DNA of 64,000 nt from an uncultured Lachnospiraceae bacterium (GTDB lineage: Bacteria > Bacillota > Clostridia > Lachnospirales > Lachnospiraceae), in contig CAJUHH010000012.1 in the NCBI GenBank assembly GCA_910585965.1, positions 69,925-133,924 of the forward strand, given 5' to 3'. The notes under the pieces are model-generated. The model did no database searches. It was not told where the DNA came from and saw nothing but the letters and a program-made list of their open reading frames with translations. The position numbers and the translations under genes were made by a program. Below are positions 23,677 through 32,122 of this stretch, piece by piece. Positions within the stretch are counted from its first letter, which is position 1. The number at the start of each line of letters is the position of its first letter.

Positions 23677-23811
23677 CCTCCATGATTCCGCTTCGCGGAA
23701 TCACAAATCTTGATGAAAAATGCCTCTTTTCAGGCATTTTTCGGTGTGAAGTCTTAGAAGTTCTTGGCGAAGCACCCACTGGTGCGAGCCTTAGAACTTC
23801 TCTTCACACTC
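23677..23811. repeat. Short hairpin repeat, single copy at the fucose-isomerase start
   Basis: Contains ATTCCG-CTTC-GCGGAAT, GAAAAATGCC-N8-GGCATTTTTC, and a long stem GTGTGAA...AGAAGTTCT / AGAACTTCT...TTCACAC around CGAAGCACCCACTGGTGCG. The second and third are nearly identical to the csoR-copA gap repeats. Its left edge, CTAACCTCCATG, matches CTAACCCCCATG of that array and provides GGAGG for the downstream gene. Confidence 0.85.
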
Positions 23812-23824
23812 TTTTCCTCGAAAG

Positions 23825-23872
23825 AAAGAGGGCTTTCTCAAGCCGCTTTGGGACTCAAAGAATGCCCTCTTT
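23825..23872 (-). terminator. Terminator after rhaM
   Basis: Inverted repeat AAAGAGGGC/GCCCTCTTT with a 30-nt loop. On the minus strand it is followed by CTTTC. It lies between rhaM and the fucose-isomerase-like gene and probably ends the ABC transporter-rhaM transcript. Confidence 0.6.
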
Positions 23873-23912
23873 ACAAAAATTCTTATTCTTGGCCGACAGA
23901 TGCCTTCTCCCC

Positions 23913-24227
23913 TTAGTTTAAATGGAACAAGGGTTTCAGGTCATGGCACACCGGACTGTTATCCGGATTGGTTTCCATAATATCCGCCATAAAGTCCCAC
24001 CATTTGCGGTTGATCTCCGTGTCCGCCCCTTTGCTCCATAGCTCTTCGTCTTCGATTTCAATATAACCGAAGAGAATCAGCGTCTCCGGGTCAAGCGCAA
24101 TCGTGTAATTTCTGCCGCCGTGTTCATGAATCATGTCAATCATCTCCGGCCAAAGCTGGTTATGCCTTTTCTCATATTCCGCTTCCATGCCCGGATACAA
24201 TTTCATTTTAAACGTTTTAATCATCAT
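23913..24227 (-). CDS. rhaM: L-rhamnose mutarotase
   Basis: 104 aa, the usual length. It interconverts alpha and beta forms of L-rhamnose so that the isomerase is not limited by slow ring opening. The family pattern K-R-H-N-Q-L-W-P-E-M (active histidine), F-G-Y-I-E-I and the tryptophan pair W-W-D-F-M are present. It follows the binding-protein gene by only 12 bp, placing it in the sugar ABC transporter operon and supporting rhamnose as the transported sugar. A second ATG one codon in is equally possible. Confidence 0.9.
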   Translation of the reverse strand: MMIKTFKMKLYPGMEAEYEKRHNQLWPEMIDMIHEHGGRNYTIALDPETLILFGYIEIEDEELWSKGADTEINRKWWDFMADIMETNPDNSPVCHDLKPLFHLN

Positions 24228-24238
24228 TCCTATCCCTT

Positions 24239-25363
24239 TTAATATACGGATTTCCAGTCGTCAATATTGTCAGGCGTAAATGCAAAAGGAGGTCCAACGA
24301 TAATTTCTGTGCCGCCGTCAGAAGCTTCCGTAATTTCATAATTTCCCATTTCCCCTGCGGTAAAAGTCTCGCCTGCCGCGCCCGTGATATCGCCGTTTAC
24401 CAGCGCTACGGATGTATAAGCGCCAAGGCGTCCTACATCAATAGGATTCCACAGGTACATATAAGGACATACATTATCTGCTCCGATATAATCCGCCATT
24501 TCGGAAGGAAGGCCAAGGCCTGTCAGCTTCACATCGGATCCTTTATCCTGAAGCACGCCTGCAGCCGCCATAATGCCTACTGTCGTAGGAGCACAGATGA
24601 CTTTCAGATCCGGGTAGTTGGTCAGCAATGCCTGTGTCTGGTCAACGGATTTCTGGTATTCATCATCGCCATAAGCCACTTCTACCAGTTCAAGCCCTGC
24701 ATAGTCTTCGCCTTCCATCACTTCCTTCATAGCAGCGATCCATGCATTCTGGTTGGAAGCCTGGCTGGTTGCGGAAAGAATCGCCCACTGGCCTTCCCCT
24801 CCTGCCAGATCTTTTACCGCATCCATCAGAGTCTGTCCGATAATCTGCGTGCCTGCCTGGTTTACGTGGGTCAGACGGCTTGCCGCATTCAGCGTGGAAT
24901 CCAAAGAAATAATTTTGATTCCCTGGGATGCCGCCTGCTCGCAAACCGGCTGCAAAGCATCCTGATCGTTTGCCGCTACGGCGATTGCGCTTACGTTCTG
25001 CGCGATCAGTTCATTGATCGTCGTGATCTGCGCGTCTGCTGTCGCCGATTCGGGATGGCGGATGATAATCTGGCTGTCCGAATATCCCATCGCCTTCATT
25101 GCCTCTTCAAAGCCCGCCGCTTCCCTTTCATTATAAGGGTTGCCAGCTGACTTCGTCACGAGGGCAAACGTTCCTTCGCCCGCCGCCGCTGCTTCTCCTT
25201 CCGCTGCCGGAGCCGCTTCCTCCGCAGGAGCCTCCTCCTCCGCTGCCGGAGCCTCTTCCGCTGCCGCCGGAGCCGATGCCTGTTCCGGCGCGGAACCGCA
25301 TCCTGCCAGCAATGCGCCGACCATGCTTGCCGCAAGTAATACGCTTAATACTTTTTTCTTCAT
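24239..25363 (-). CDS. Sugar ABC transporter substrate-binding lipoprotein (rhamnose type)
   Basis: 374 aa. Signal peptide with lipobox L-L-A-G-C, so it is membrane-anchored. A ~35-residue alanine/glutamate/proline linker precedes a type I periplasmic-binding fold (F-A-L-V-T-K-S-A-G-N-P-Y, A-V-A-A-N-D-Q-D-A-L, I-C-A-P-T-T-V-G-I-M). It delivers the sugar to two permeases encoded upstream. Rhamnose is inferred from rhaM, rhaA and rhaB nearby; autoinducer-2-type binding proteins are close relatives. GGAGG lies 9 nt before the ATG. Confidence 0.88.
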   Translation of the reverse strand: MKKKVLSVLLAASMVGALLAGCGSAPEQASAPAAAEEAPAAEEEAPAEEAAPAAEGEAAAAGEGTFALVTKSAGNPYNEREAAGFEEAMKAMGYSDSQIIIRHPESATADAQITTINELIAQNVSAIAVAANDQDALQPVCEQAASQGIKIISLDSTLNAASRLTHVNQAGTQIIGQTLMDAVKDLAGGEGQWAILSATSQASNQNAWIAAMKEVMEGEDYAGLELVEVAYGDDEYQKSVDQTQALLTNYPDLKVICAPTTVGIMAAAGVLQDKGSDVKLTGLGLPSEMADYIGADNVCPYMYLWNPIDVGRLGAYTSVALVNGDITGAAGETFTAGEMGNYEITEASDGGTEIIVGPPFAFTPDNIDDWKSVY

Positions 25364-25433
25364 TCCTTCATTCCTCCCATTTTTATAATGATGAATTTAT
25401 ACAAAGCAGTGATACTGCCTGGTATCATAAGGT

Positions 25434-26441
25434 TTATACCGTTTTCTTCTTTATTTTGATCATCGACTTCATATTCGGGAGCATTACGGTAATAATCAGC
25501 AATGCACCGATAACAACCAGCATAAACTGGGATGCGATATTGACAAGCCCTAACCCATATCTCAACATTCCTACGATGAAGATGGCAAGGATGAGGCCGG
25601 GAAACCTTCCTTTTCCCCCGTCTGTACTGAACCCGCCAAGTACAGCCATGGCAATCGCTTCCATTTCATAGCCCGTGGCAATATCAGCTCTCGTGCTTCC
25701 CATTCTCGCCGCCAGAAAGATTGCCGTCACCGCCGCAAAGGTTCCTGTCAGGGTAAACACGATCATGCGAATCTTCTGTACTTTGATTCCGGCATATTCT
25801 GCCGCCAGCTTATTTGCCCCGATCGCATACAGCCTTCTTCCAAAAAAAGTCTTATGCAGCACAAAGCCAAAAACAACCGCGCATACAATAAAGCAGATCA
25901 ACATAATCGGAACAATCCCGACTTTCCCCCAGTACAGATTGGAAAACCACTTTACGCTGGAAAGCCCGCCCCTCGCTTCGTCGCCGAGCATCGCTTCCGC
26001 AATACCTCTATAAAGTATCTGCGTCCCAAGCGTAACGATCATCGGGGCCAGTTCCGTAAATTTTGTCAAAATCAACCCATTGATCGCGCCGCAAATCGTT
26101 CCCGTCAGAAGGCATATGAGAATGCAAGCCCCCATAGGCACGCCCAGGTTATAAAAATATGCCAGCATGACTGCCGAAAGGCAGGCGGTAGATCCGACCG
26201 AGATATCAATGTCGCCCAGCACTAAGATATAGGCCATCGGCAATGCCACAAATGCTTTTTCAAGGAAGGAGTTTGTCGCGTTGAACAATCCTGCGCTGCT
26301 TAAATAATACTCGGAAATACTGGCATTCATAATATTGATGCCGATAAAAAGGATCACCAGCAGCCATTCCCATTGCAGGAAAAATTTCTTCCAGGAAAAA
26401 GGCTGTTCTGCAACAATCGTTCTGCCTGATTTTGTCGCCAT
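25434..26441 (-). CDS. Sugar ABC transporter permease (RbsC family)
   Basis: 335 aa, hydrophobic with about eight to ten membrane helices. It carries the family stretch L-G-D-I-D-I-S-V-G-S-T-A and the late A-M-A-V-L-G-G-F-S-T-D-G-G-K-G. It forms the membrane channel with the other permease. Its ATG overlaps the stop of the upstream permease by one base (TAATG), so translation is coupled. Confidence 0.92.
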   Translation of the reverse strand: MATKSGRTIVAEQPFSWKKFFLQWEWLLVILFIGINIMNASISEYYLSSAGLFNATNSFLEKAFVALPMAYILVLGDIDISVGSTACLSAVMLAYFYNLGVPMGACILICLLTGTICGAINGLILTKFTELAPMIVTLGTQILYRGIAEAMLGDEARGGLSSVKWFSNLYWGKVGIVPIMLICFIVCAVVFGFVLHKTFFGRRLYAIGANKLAAEYAGIKVQKIRMIVFTLTGTFAAVTAIFLAARMGSTRADIATGYEMEAIAMAVLGGFSTDGGKGRFPGLILAIFIVGMLRYGLGLVNIASQFMLVVIGALLIITVMLPNMKSMIKIKKKTV

Positions 26442-27442
26442 TACATTTCCCTCCTTTTCAGGTTGTTTTTATCCATGGTCCGCTGCGCCAGCACATTCAA
26501 GACCACTGCCACCAGAATGATCAACCCTTTGATTGCATTCTGCCAGAACTGGGACACGCCGATCAGCGGAAGCGCCTTGCCGATAATCGCAATCGCCAGC
26601 GACCCTAAAAATACGCCTGTCACGGAACCCCTGCCGCCGGTAAGGCTTACCCCTCCTACGACGCATGCCGCAATCACGTCCATTTCGATGCCGGTCGCCA
26701 TATCCCCCTGGGCCGATTTATAAAGCGAAGTCCAAAGGGCTCCGCCCAGCCCGCACAGGAATCCCATCAACGTGTATACGCCGATTTTTACGTTTCCGAT
26801 ATTGATGCCGGAAACAGCGGCAGCTTCCGGATTGGAGCCTACTGCGTACACCCTGCGGCCGACCGTGGTCCATTTCATCACCACATAAAAAATAATATAG
26901 CAATAGATTGTCACCGCAATCATATTGTTTACCAGCCCGAAGCCGAGGTATTTGGTCAAAGCAAAATTTTTGAAGCTGTCCGTAAACTGATAAGCCGCCA
27001 CCCACTGGCTTTTGGCAATCAAATAAGTCAGACCCCTATAAATGTTCATAAATCCAAGCGTACATACGATCGGCGGAACCTTTCCTTTTGTAATCACCAG
27101 TCCGACCACCAGCCCGAGCCCTGCCCCGATCGCCATTGATATCAGGAAGGAAAGCGGCGTCGCTATCATATAATCCCTCATGATCAGCCCGGCCGCCATG
27201 CCGGAAAAAGCGAGAGTCGAACCGATGGAAATATCAATGCCCCCGGTAAGGAGCACGCACATCATCCCAAGCGCAAGAATAAATGTCACCGCATAATTGC
27301 GGAACATATCCTCCAATGTCACCGCTGTTAAAAAGGAGCTGTTCCTGATCTGAACAAATACACATAAAACAATTAATACAATCACCAGGCTCATTTCGCG
27401 GGAGCCAGTGATTTTTTTCCAGTCGAATTTCTTCTTTTCCAT
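26441..27442 (-). CDS. Sugar ABC transporter permease (RbsC family)
   Basis: About 333 aa from the ATG at 27442, with GGAGGGCTAAGG before it; a longer upstream reading lacks a site. Multi-span membrane protein with L-L-T-G-G-I-D-I-S-I-G-S-T-L and V-V-G-G-V-S-L-T-G-G-R-G-S, the conserved RbsC/RhaP motifs. It pairs with the second permease as a heterodimer, an arrangement typical of rhamnose and AI-2 transporters. Confidence 0.92.
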   Translation of the reverse strand: MEKKKFDWKKITGSREMSLVIVLIVLCVFVQIRNSSFLTAVTLEDMFRNYAVTFILALGMMCVLLTGGIDISIGSTLAFSGMAAGLIMRDYMIATPLSFLISMAIGAGLGLVVGLVITKGKVPPIVCTLGFMNIYRGLTYLIAKSQWVAAYQFTDSFKNFALTKYLGFGLVNNMIAVTIYCYIIFYVVMKWTTVGRRVYAVGSNPEAAAVSGINIGNVKIGVYTLMGFLCGLGGALWTSLYKSAQGDMATGIEMDVIAACVVGGVSLTGGRGSVTGVFLGSLAIAIIGKALPLIGVSQFWQNAIKGLIILVAVVLNVLAQRTMDKNNLKRREM

Positions 27443-27453
27443 CCTTAGCCCTC

Positions 27454-28959
27454 CTAACCTTTTGCCACTTTCGGTGATCGCGCCATCGCGAATTTCAAAA
27501 TGGCTTCCTGTTCCGCTTCCCCGCGTTTTAATTCGCCAGTCACCCTTCCTTCGCACATAACCACGATTCGGTCCGACATGCCGAGGATTTCCGGCATTTC
27601 CGAAGAAATCATAATAATCGCATAACCCTGCTTTGCCAGTTCGCCCATAATCTCATAGATTTCAGCCTTTGCCCCTACGTCTACGCCTTTCGTCGGCTCA
27701 TCCAGGATAATGACTTTCAAATCGGATGCCAGTATTTTCGCCACCACGATTTTCTGCTGGTTTCCGCCGGAAAGCGAACTCGCTTTATCAAAAATTGTAA
27801 CCGCTTTCGTATCCACCCGTTCCGCCAGTTCCTTGGCTTTCGCGCGTTCTGCCTTTTCATCCGTCATCCCGTTCCTGCCCAGGCTCGCAATTTCCGTCAG
27901 AGTAATATTCCGTCCGATCCCCCAATCCAGAATCAGCCCCTGGTGCTGTCTGTCTTCCGGCAAAAGCCCGATGCCCTGGCGGAGCGCGTCGGAAGGATTT
28001 TTGACGGTAATCTCTTTGCCGTTTAAATACATTTTCCCGGAATCATAATGCTCCACCCCGTAAATCGTCTGCACCGTTTCCGTTCTGCCCGCTCCTACCA
28101 ACCCGGTCAGCCCAAGGATTTCCCCTTTCCTAACGCTGAAGCTTACATCCTTGAAATAGCCCGTCCGGGTCAGGTTTTCCACACGGAGAACCTCTTCTCC
28201 GATTTCTACTTCCGGCTTCGGGTACATATCGCTGATTTCACGCCCTACCATCGCCTTGATCAAATCCGCATTGGTAATTCCGTTCACGTCATAACTTCCG
28301 ATATATTGGGAATCCCTGAATACGGTAACTCTTGTGGCCAGACGGTACATATCTTCAAACCGATGGGAAATGAAAATAATGGAAGCTCCGTCATCCCTTA
28401 ATTTTTCCGTAATTTTATAAAGCTGTTCCGACTCATTCTTTGTCAATGCCGCCGTCGGCTCATCCATAATGATGATCCTTGCCTTCATGGAAATTGCCTT
28501 GGCGATCTCCACCATCTGCTGCTGCGCCACGGAAAGAGCCCCCATTTCCGCCGTCGAACGAAAATCCGCATTCAGCTCCTGCAGATAGGAATCCGCCAGG
28601 TCATTCATTTCCTTCCATTGAATCACGCCGCGCTTTTTTATTTCATGCCCCATAAAAATATTTTCCGTGACAGTCAGATGAGGATATGCCGTTACATGCT
28701 GGTATATCGCCGCAATACCGGCTTTCTGCGCGTCCTTCGGCCCCTTAAAATCCACCTTTTTTCCATCGAGATACATCTCGCCCTCTTCTGCTTTATGTAC
28801 GCCTGTGATCACTTTAATAAAGGTAGACTTGCCGGCTCCGTTCTCGCCCATCAGCGCATGGATTTCTCCCGGCTTTAGCTGGAAGCTCACGCGATCCAAT
28901 GCTTTCACGCCAGGAAAAATCTTAGTAATACCTTTGAGTTCAAGCACATATTCTGACAA
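27454..28959 (-). CDS. Sugar ABC transporter ATPase, duplicated domains (RbsA family)
   Basis: 501 aa with two ATP-binding cassettes. The first has Walker A G-E-N-G-A-G-K-S-T and I-I-M-D-E-P-T-A-A-L. The second has G-L-V-G-A-G-R-T-E (weakened Walker A) and signature S-G-G-N-Q-Q-K, as in other sugar ATPases of this family. It energises the two permeases. The start is TTG with GGAGGAG upstream. It is first in the operon ATPase-permease-permease-binding protein-rhaM. The promoter is predicted at 29023-29052. Confidence 0.93.
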   Translation of the reverse strand: MSEYVLELKGITKIFPGVKALDRVSFQLKPGEIHALMGENGAGKSTFIKVITGVHKAEEGEMYLDGKKVDFKGPKDAQKAGIAAIYQHVTAYPHLTVTENIFMGHEIKKRGVIQWKEMNDLADSYLQELNADFRSTAEMGALSVAQQQMVEIAKAISMKARIIIMDEPTAALTKNESEQLYKITEKLRDDGASIIFISHRFEDMYRLATRVTVFRDSQYIGSYDVNGITNADLIKAMVGREISDMYPKPEVEIGEEVLRVENLTRTGYFKDVSFSVRKGEILGLTGLVGAGRTETVQTIYGVEHYDSGKMYLNGKEITVKNPSDALRQGIGLLPEDRQHQGLILDWGIGRNITLTEIASLGRNGMTDEKAERAKAKELAERVDTKAVTIFDKASSLSGGNQQKIVVAKILASDLKVIILDEPTKGVDVGAKAEIYEIMGELAKQGYAIIMISSEMPEILGMSDRIVVMCEGRVTGELKRGEAEQEAILKFAMARSPKVAKG

Positions 28960-29022
28960 CTTTTTCTCCTCCTTCTTGCTTTATCGCTTAGTAGGAAAGA
29001 TCTCATCCTCCCGCTTTCTTTC

Positions 29023-29052
29023 ATTATATTGTTTACACAGGCATACGAACAA
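29023..29052 (-). promoter_or_regulatory. Predicted promoter of the sugar ABC transporter operon
   Basis: Minus-strand TTGTTC (29047-29052) and TATAAT (29023-29028), 18-bp spacer. The spacer includes TGTAAACAA, reminiscent of half of a catabolite-control site. Confidence 0.55.
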
Positions 29053-29132
29053 TCGTAATATTTTTGGATTTAGGGTAAATTTGTTTTATAGCCCCTGCAT
29101 GCCAAAAACTGCCGAAGCTTCTGCGCCTGAAA

Positions 29133-29189
29133 GCCAAAAGGGGATGCCGCCTCTATGATTTTTATCATTGATGGGCATCCCCTTTTGGC
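29133..29189 (-). terminator. Strong hairpin after rhaA
   Basis: A perfect 16-bp stem GCCAAAAGGGGATGCC/GGCATCCCCTTTTGGC around a 25-nt loop that itself contains ATGAT/ATCAT. It lies 20 bp after the rhaA stop and before the ABC transporter promoter, so it probably ends the rhaB-rhaA transcript. The T-tract is short on both strands. Confidence 0.65.
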
Positions 29190-29209
29190 ATTTCTCCGTC
29201 CGTCTTTCC

Positions 29210-30466
29210 TTATTTTCTCTTCAGAAGCACGTTTTCCTCATATTCTTTTACATCCGCAAACCAGTTCTCCCCGACCGGCACGCCGTTCCTCTCGCAGAAC
29301 TGGTTCCAGACATCCCCGAACGGGTATGTCTTTAGTTCTTCCTGCTGCATCATCAGCTCTGTGAACCGCCCTTCGTCCTGCAATGCTTTCAGTTTTTTAT
29401 TGGGGGAAAGCAATGCGTACAGCAATGCTTTCTGCATGTTGCGCATCCCGATCACCCATGCGGCGATACGGTTAATGCTCGCGTCAAAATAATCCAATGC
29501 CAGCAATACGCGGCCGATCGCGTCATCTCTCACGATCTCCTTGGCGATTTCCTTCGTCTCGTCCTCAAAAAGCACGACATGGTCGCTGTCCCAGCGAACC
29601 CCCCTTGTCACATGGAGCGCAATTTTGTCATTGAATAAAAGCATGGACGGAATCTTATCCGATACGACTTCCGTCGGATGATAATGACCGTTATCCAGCA
29701 GGCTGATAATACCGTTCTTTGCCGCATAGCTTAACGTAAACTCGCTGGAACCGACCGTATAAGATTCCATGCCAATGCCGAAAACTTTCGATTCCAGGCA
29801 GACGAGAACCTTCTCCTTGTCATAAGGCATTGCCAGGATTTCATCCAGCGACTGTTTGAACCTGGCCCTCGGTCCGAGGCGGTCTGCCGGCACGTCTTTC
29901 ATGCCGTCCGGGATCCATATGTTCATGGCACAGGGACTTCCCTGTTCCGTTGCCAGGTATTCGGAAATCCTGATACATGCCTTGCAGTGCTCTACCCAGA
30001 ATTTCCGCACTTTTTCATCCGGGCTGGACAAGGTCAGCCCATCCTCCGCCATGGGATGGGAAAAACAGGTCGGGTTAAAATCAAAGGCAACGCCGTTCCT
30101 CTTGCCAAACTCCACCCATTTTGCAAAATGCTGCGGTTCCAGCTTATCCCTGTCCACCCGTTCTCCTTCTCCAAAAACCGCATAGCATGCATGGAGATTG
30201 ACTTTATGTTTTCCCGGAATCAGGCTCAACGCTTTTTCGATATCCGCCATCAGTTCTTCCGGCGTTCTTGCTTTCCCCGGATAATTGCCGGTTGTCTGGA
30301 TCCCTCCCGTCAGAGGCCCGTCATGGTCAAACCCGATCACATCATCCCCCTGCCAGCAATGCATGGAAATCGGAATATTTTTTAAGGTTTCCAATGCCTC
30401 ATCCGTATTCACCCCAAGCTTCCCATACTGCTCTTTTGCCGCTTCATATCTTTCTTTTCCTGTCAT
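29210..30466 (-). CDS. rhaA: L-rhamnose isomerase
   Basis: 418 aa from the ATG at 30466, which has AGGAGG 6 nt upstream. It converts L-rhamnose to L-rhamnulose in the cytoplasm. The family N-terminus S-M-H-C-W-Q-G-D-D-V-I-G-F-D and the metal and substrate region (L-L-D-N-G-H-Y-H-P-T-E, W-D-S-D-H-V-V) are present. Length fits RhaA. It follows rhaB on the same strand and is followed by a strong hairpin. No rhaD aldolase gene is visible in the window. Confidence 0.95.
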   Translation of the reverse strand: MTGKERYEAAKEQYGKLGVNTDEALETLKNIPISMHCWQGDDVIGFDHDGPLTGGIQTTGNYPGKARTPEELMADIEKALSLIPGKHKVNLHACYAVFGEGERVDRDKLEPQHFAKWVEFGKRNGVAFDFNPTCFSHPMAEDGLTLSSPDEKVRKFWVEHCKACIRISEYLATEQGSPCAMNIWIPDGMKDVPADRLGPRARFKQSLDEILAMPYDKEKVLVCLESKVFGIGMESYTVGSSEFTLSYAAKNGIISLLDNGHYHPTEVVSDKIPSMLLFNDKIALHVTRGVRWDSDHVVLFEDETKEIAKEIVRDDAIGRVLLALDYFDASINRIAAWVIGMRNMQKALLYALLSPNKKLKALQDEGRFTELMMQQEELKTYPFGDVWNQFCERNGVPVGENWFADVKEYEENVLLKRK

Positions 30467-30500
30467 TTCGCTTCCTCCTTTTTTCCTTTCCAATTCCTTT

Positions 30501-30580
30501 TATGCCTGATACTCTTTCACGATCTTTTACGGCCGGTATTCTTTCACTCTCTTCTATGGCCGGTATTCTTTCACGCCGAA
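30501..30580. repeat. Three 27-bp tandem repeats at the rhaB 3' end
   Basis: CTTTCAC recurs at 30514, 30541 and 30568 inside 27-bp units. On the minus strand each unit encodes V-K-E-Y followed by two residues and a stop (TAG, TAA, TAA). The last codons of rhaB, with its stop, have been triplicated. Confidence 0.8.
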
Positions 30581-31957
30581 CGAATGGAAAATGCATTTCC
30601 TCGCATCCGCCAGGCCGCCCAGTTCGCCCGCTTCCATCATCTGCACGGCAAGATTCCCGATCGCAGTAGCTTCGCCTGGCCCGGCGTATACGATACGCCC
30701 GCTCTTTGCCGCCGTCAATTCATTCAAGTAAGCGGCGTTGGAACCTCCTCCCACGATATGGACCGCCCTATATTTCTTTCCCGTCAGGTTTTCCACATCC
30801 CGGAAGGCCTCCGCATAGCATTCTGCAAGGCTTTGATAAACTACCGTCGCAATCTGCCCTAATGTTTCCGGCTTTTTCTGCCCGGTTTTTTCACAATACG
30901 ACTGAATCTCTTCCGTCATATTGTCCGGCGCAAGAAAACAATCATCGTTCACGTCCACCCGGGACGGAAAATCCTTTTCCGCCTCCGCCTGTTCGCATAT
31001 CTCCGCAAAGGAATAAGCATCTTCAAACTCATGCCTTACCGACTGGATCATCCAAAGACCCATAATATTTTTTAAATAACGGAAGCGGTAATCATAGCCG
31101 CCCTCGTTCGTGAAATTTTTATCCATGCTCTCTTTCGAACAGATCGGAGCCTTGATTTCCGTTCCCAGCAATGACCATGTCCCCGAACTGATATAAAGGC
31201 TTTCCTCCTCCAGCGAAGGAACAGCCAGTACGGCAGAAGCCGTATCGTGGGAGGCAATCTGCATCACCCGACACTGGTAGCCGACTTCCTTTGCCACTTC
31301 TTCCCTCAAATCGCCCACAACCGTCCCCGGCATGGATAAGGGCTGAAAAATATGTTTCGGCAGGCTGAGCAGGCCGATCAGTTCCCAGTCCCAGTCATTC
31401 GTTTCCACCGATACCAGCTGCCCCGTAGTGGCATTCGTATATTCACTCTTTTTCACGCCCGTCAGCACAAAATTAAAATAATCCGGCATCATCAGCAGAC
31501 AGTCTGCCCGTTCCAACGTTTCCGGCTCCTGCGCCTTTGCCGCCGCCAGCTGGTAAATGGTATTAAAAATCTGTTTTTGTATCCCGTTCCTTTCATAAAG
31601 CCTCTCTAAGGGAATGCTGCGGTATACCTCCCCGTCCATCCCCCTTGTCCTGCTATCCCTGTAGCCATAGGTATTTCCTGCTATTTTCCCTTCCTTGTCC
31701 AGCAGCACATAATCCACGCCCCAGGTATCGATTCCCATGGTGGCGGGTATCTTTCCGCTCTCCCTGCATTTGCGCATCCCGGCGATAATTTCCTTTTCCA
31801 GATGCTCCACGTCCCACAGAAGGTGGCCCTCCTTTCTAACCATTCCGTTTTCAAAGCGGTAAATTTCTTCCAGCATCATCTGCCCTTCCTGCATACTTCC
31901 AAGAATGTGCCGCCCGCTGGATGCCCCGATATCCACCGCCAAAAAATAATCCCCCAT
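30554..31957 (-). CDS. rhaB: Rhamnulokinase
   Basis: 467 aa from the ATG at 31957, with AGGAGG before it. It phosphorylates L-rhamnulose to rhamnulose-1-phosphate with ATP. FGGY-kinase hallmarks are present: A-V-D-I-G-A-S-S-G-R-H, M-G-I-D-T-W-G-V-D-Y, and V-G-G-G-S-N-A-A-Y-L-N near the C-terminus. It stops at TAG, after which the last codons are repeated twice. It is divergent from an AraC-type gene across a shared control region, and rhaA follows. Confidence 0.95.
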   Translation of the reverse strand: MGDYFLAVDIGASSGRHILGSMQEGQMMLEEIYRFENGMVRKEGHLLWDVEHLEKEIIAGMRKCRESGKIPATMGIDTWGVDYVLLDKEGKIAGNTYGYRDSRTRGMDGEVYRSIPLERLYERNGIQKQIFNTIYQLAAAKAQEPETLERADCLLMMPDYFNFVLTGVKKSEYTNATTGQLVSVETNDWDWELIGLLSLPKHIFQPLSMPGTVVGDLREEVAKEVGYQCRVMQIASHDTASAVLAVPSLEEESLYISSGTWSLLGTEIKAPICSKESMDKNFTNEGGYDYRFRYLKNIMGLWMIQSVRHEFEDAYSFAEICEQAEAEKDFPSRVDVNDDCFLAPDNMTEEIQSYCEKTGQKKPETLGQIATVVYQSLAECYAEAFRDVENLTGKKYRAVHIVGGGSNAAYLNELTAAKSGRIVYAGPGEATAIGNLAVQMMEAGELGGLADARKCIFHSFGVKEYRP

Positions 31958-31992
31958 AGGTTCCTCCTTTCCCTGTCTTGTTTCCTGCATCT

Positions 31993-32081
31993 ATTGTAGC
32001 CATTCCCCCATCATAATGTAAGGACGGAGTTTGCCCAATTTACCGTCCTTATTTGCAACACCGAATATTTTATGCTACACT
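31993..32081. promoter_or_regulatory. Divergent rhaB / araC-type control region
   Basis: Toward rhaB (minus): TTACAT (32016-32021), 17 bp, TACAAT (31993-31998). Toward the regulator (plus): TTGCAA (32053-32058), 17 bp, TACACT (32076-32081). An inverted repeat AAGGACGG-N15-CCGTCCTT (32020-32050) touches the rhaB -35 and adjoins the other, a probable regulator site serving both genes. Confidence 0.7.
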
Positions 32082-32122
32082 GGAGAAAAAACAGGGATGA
32101 ACAACCCTATATAGGAGAAACT

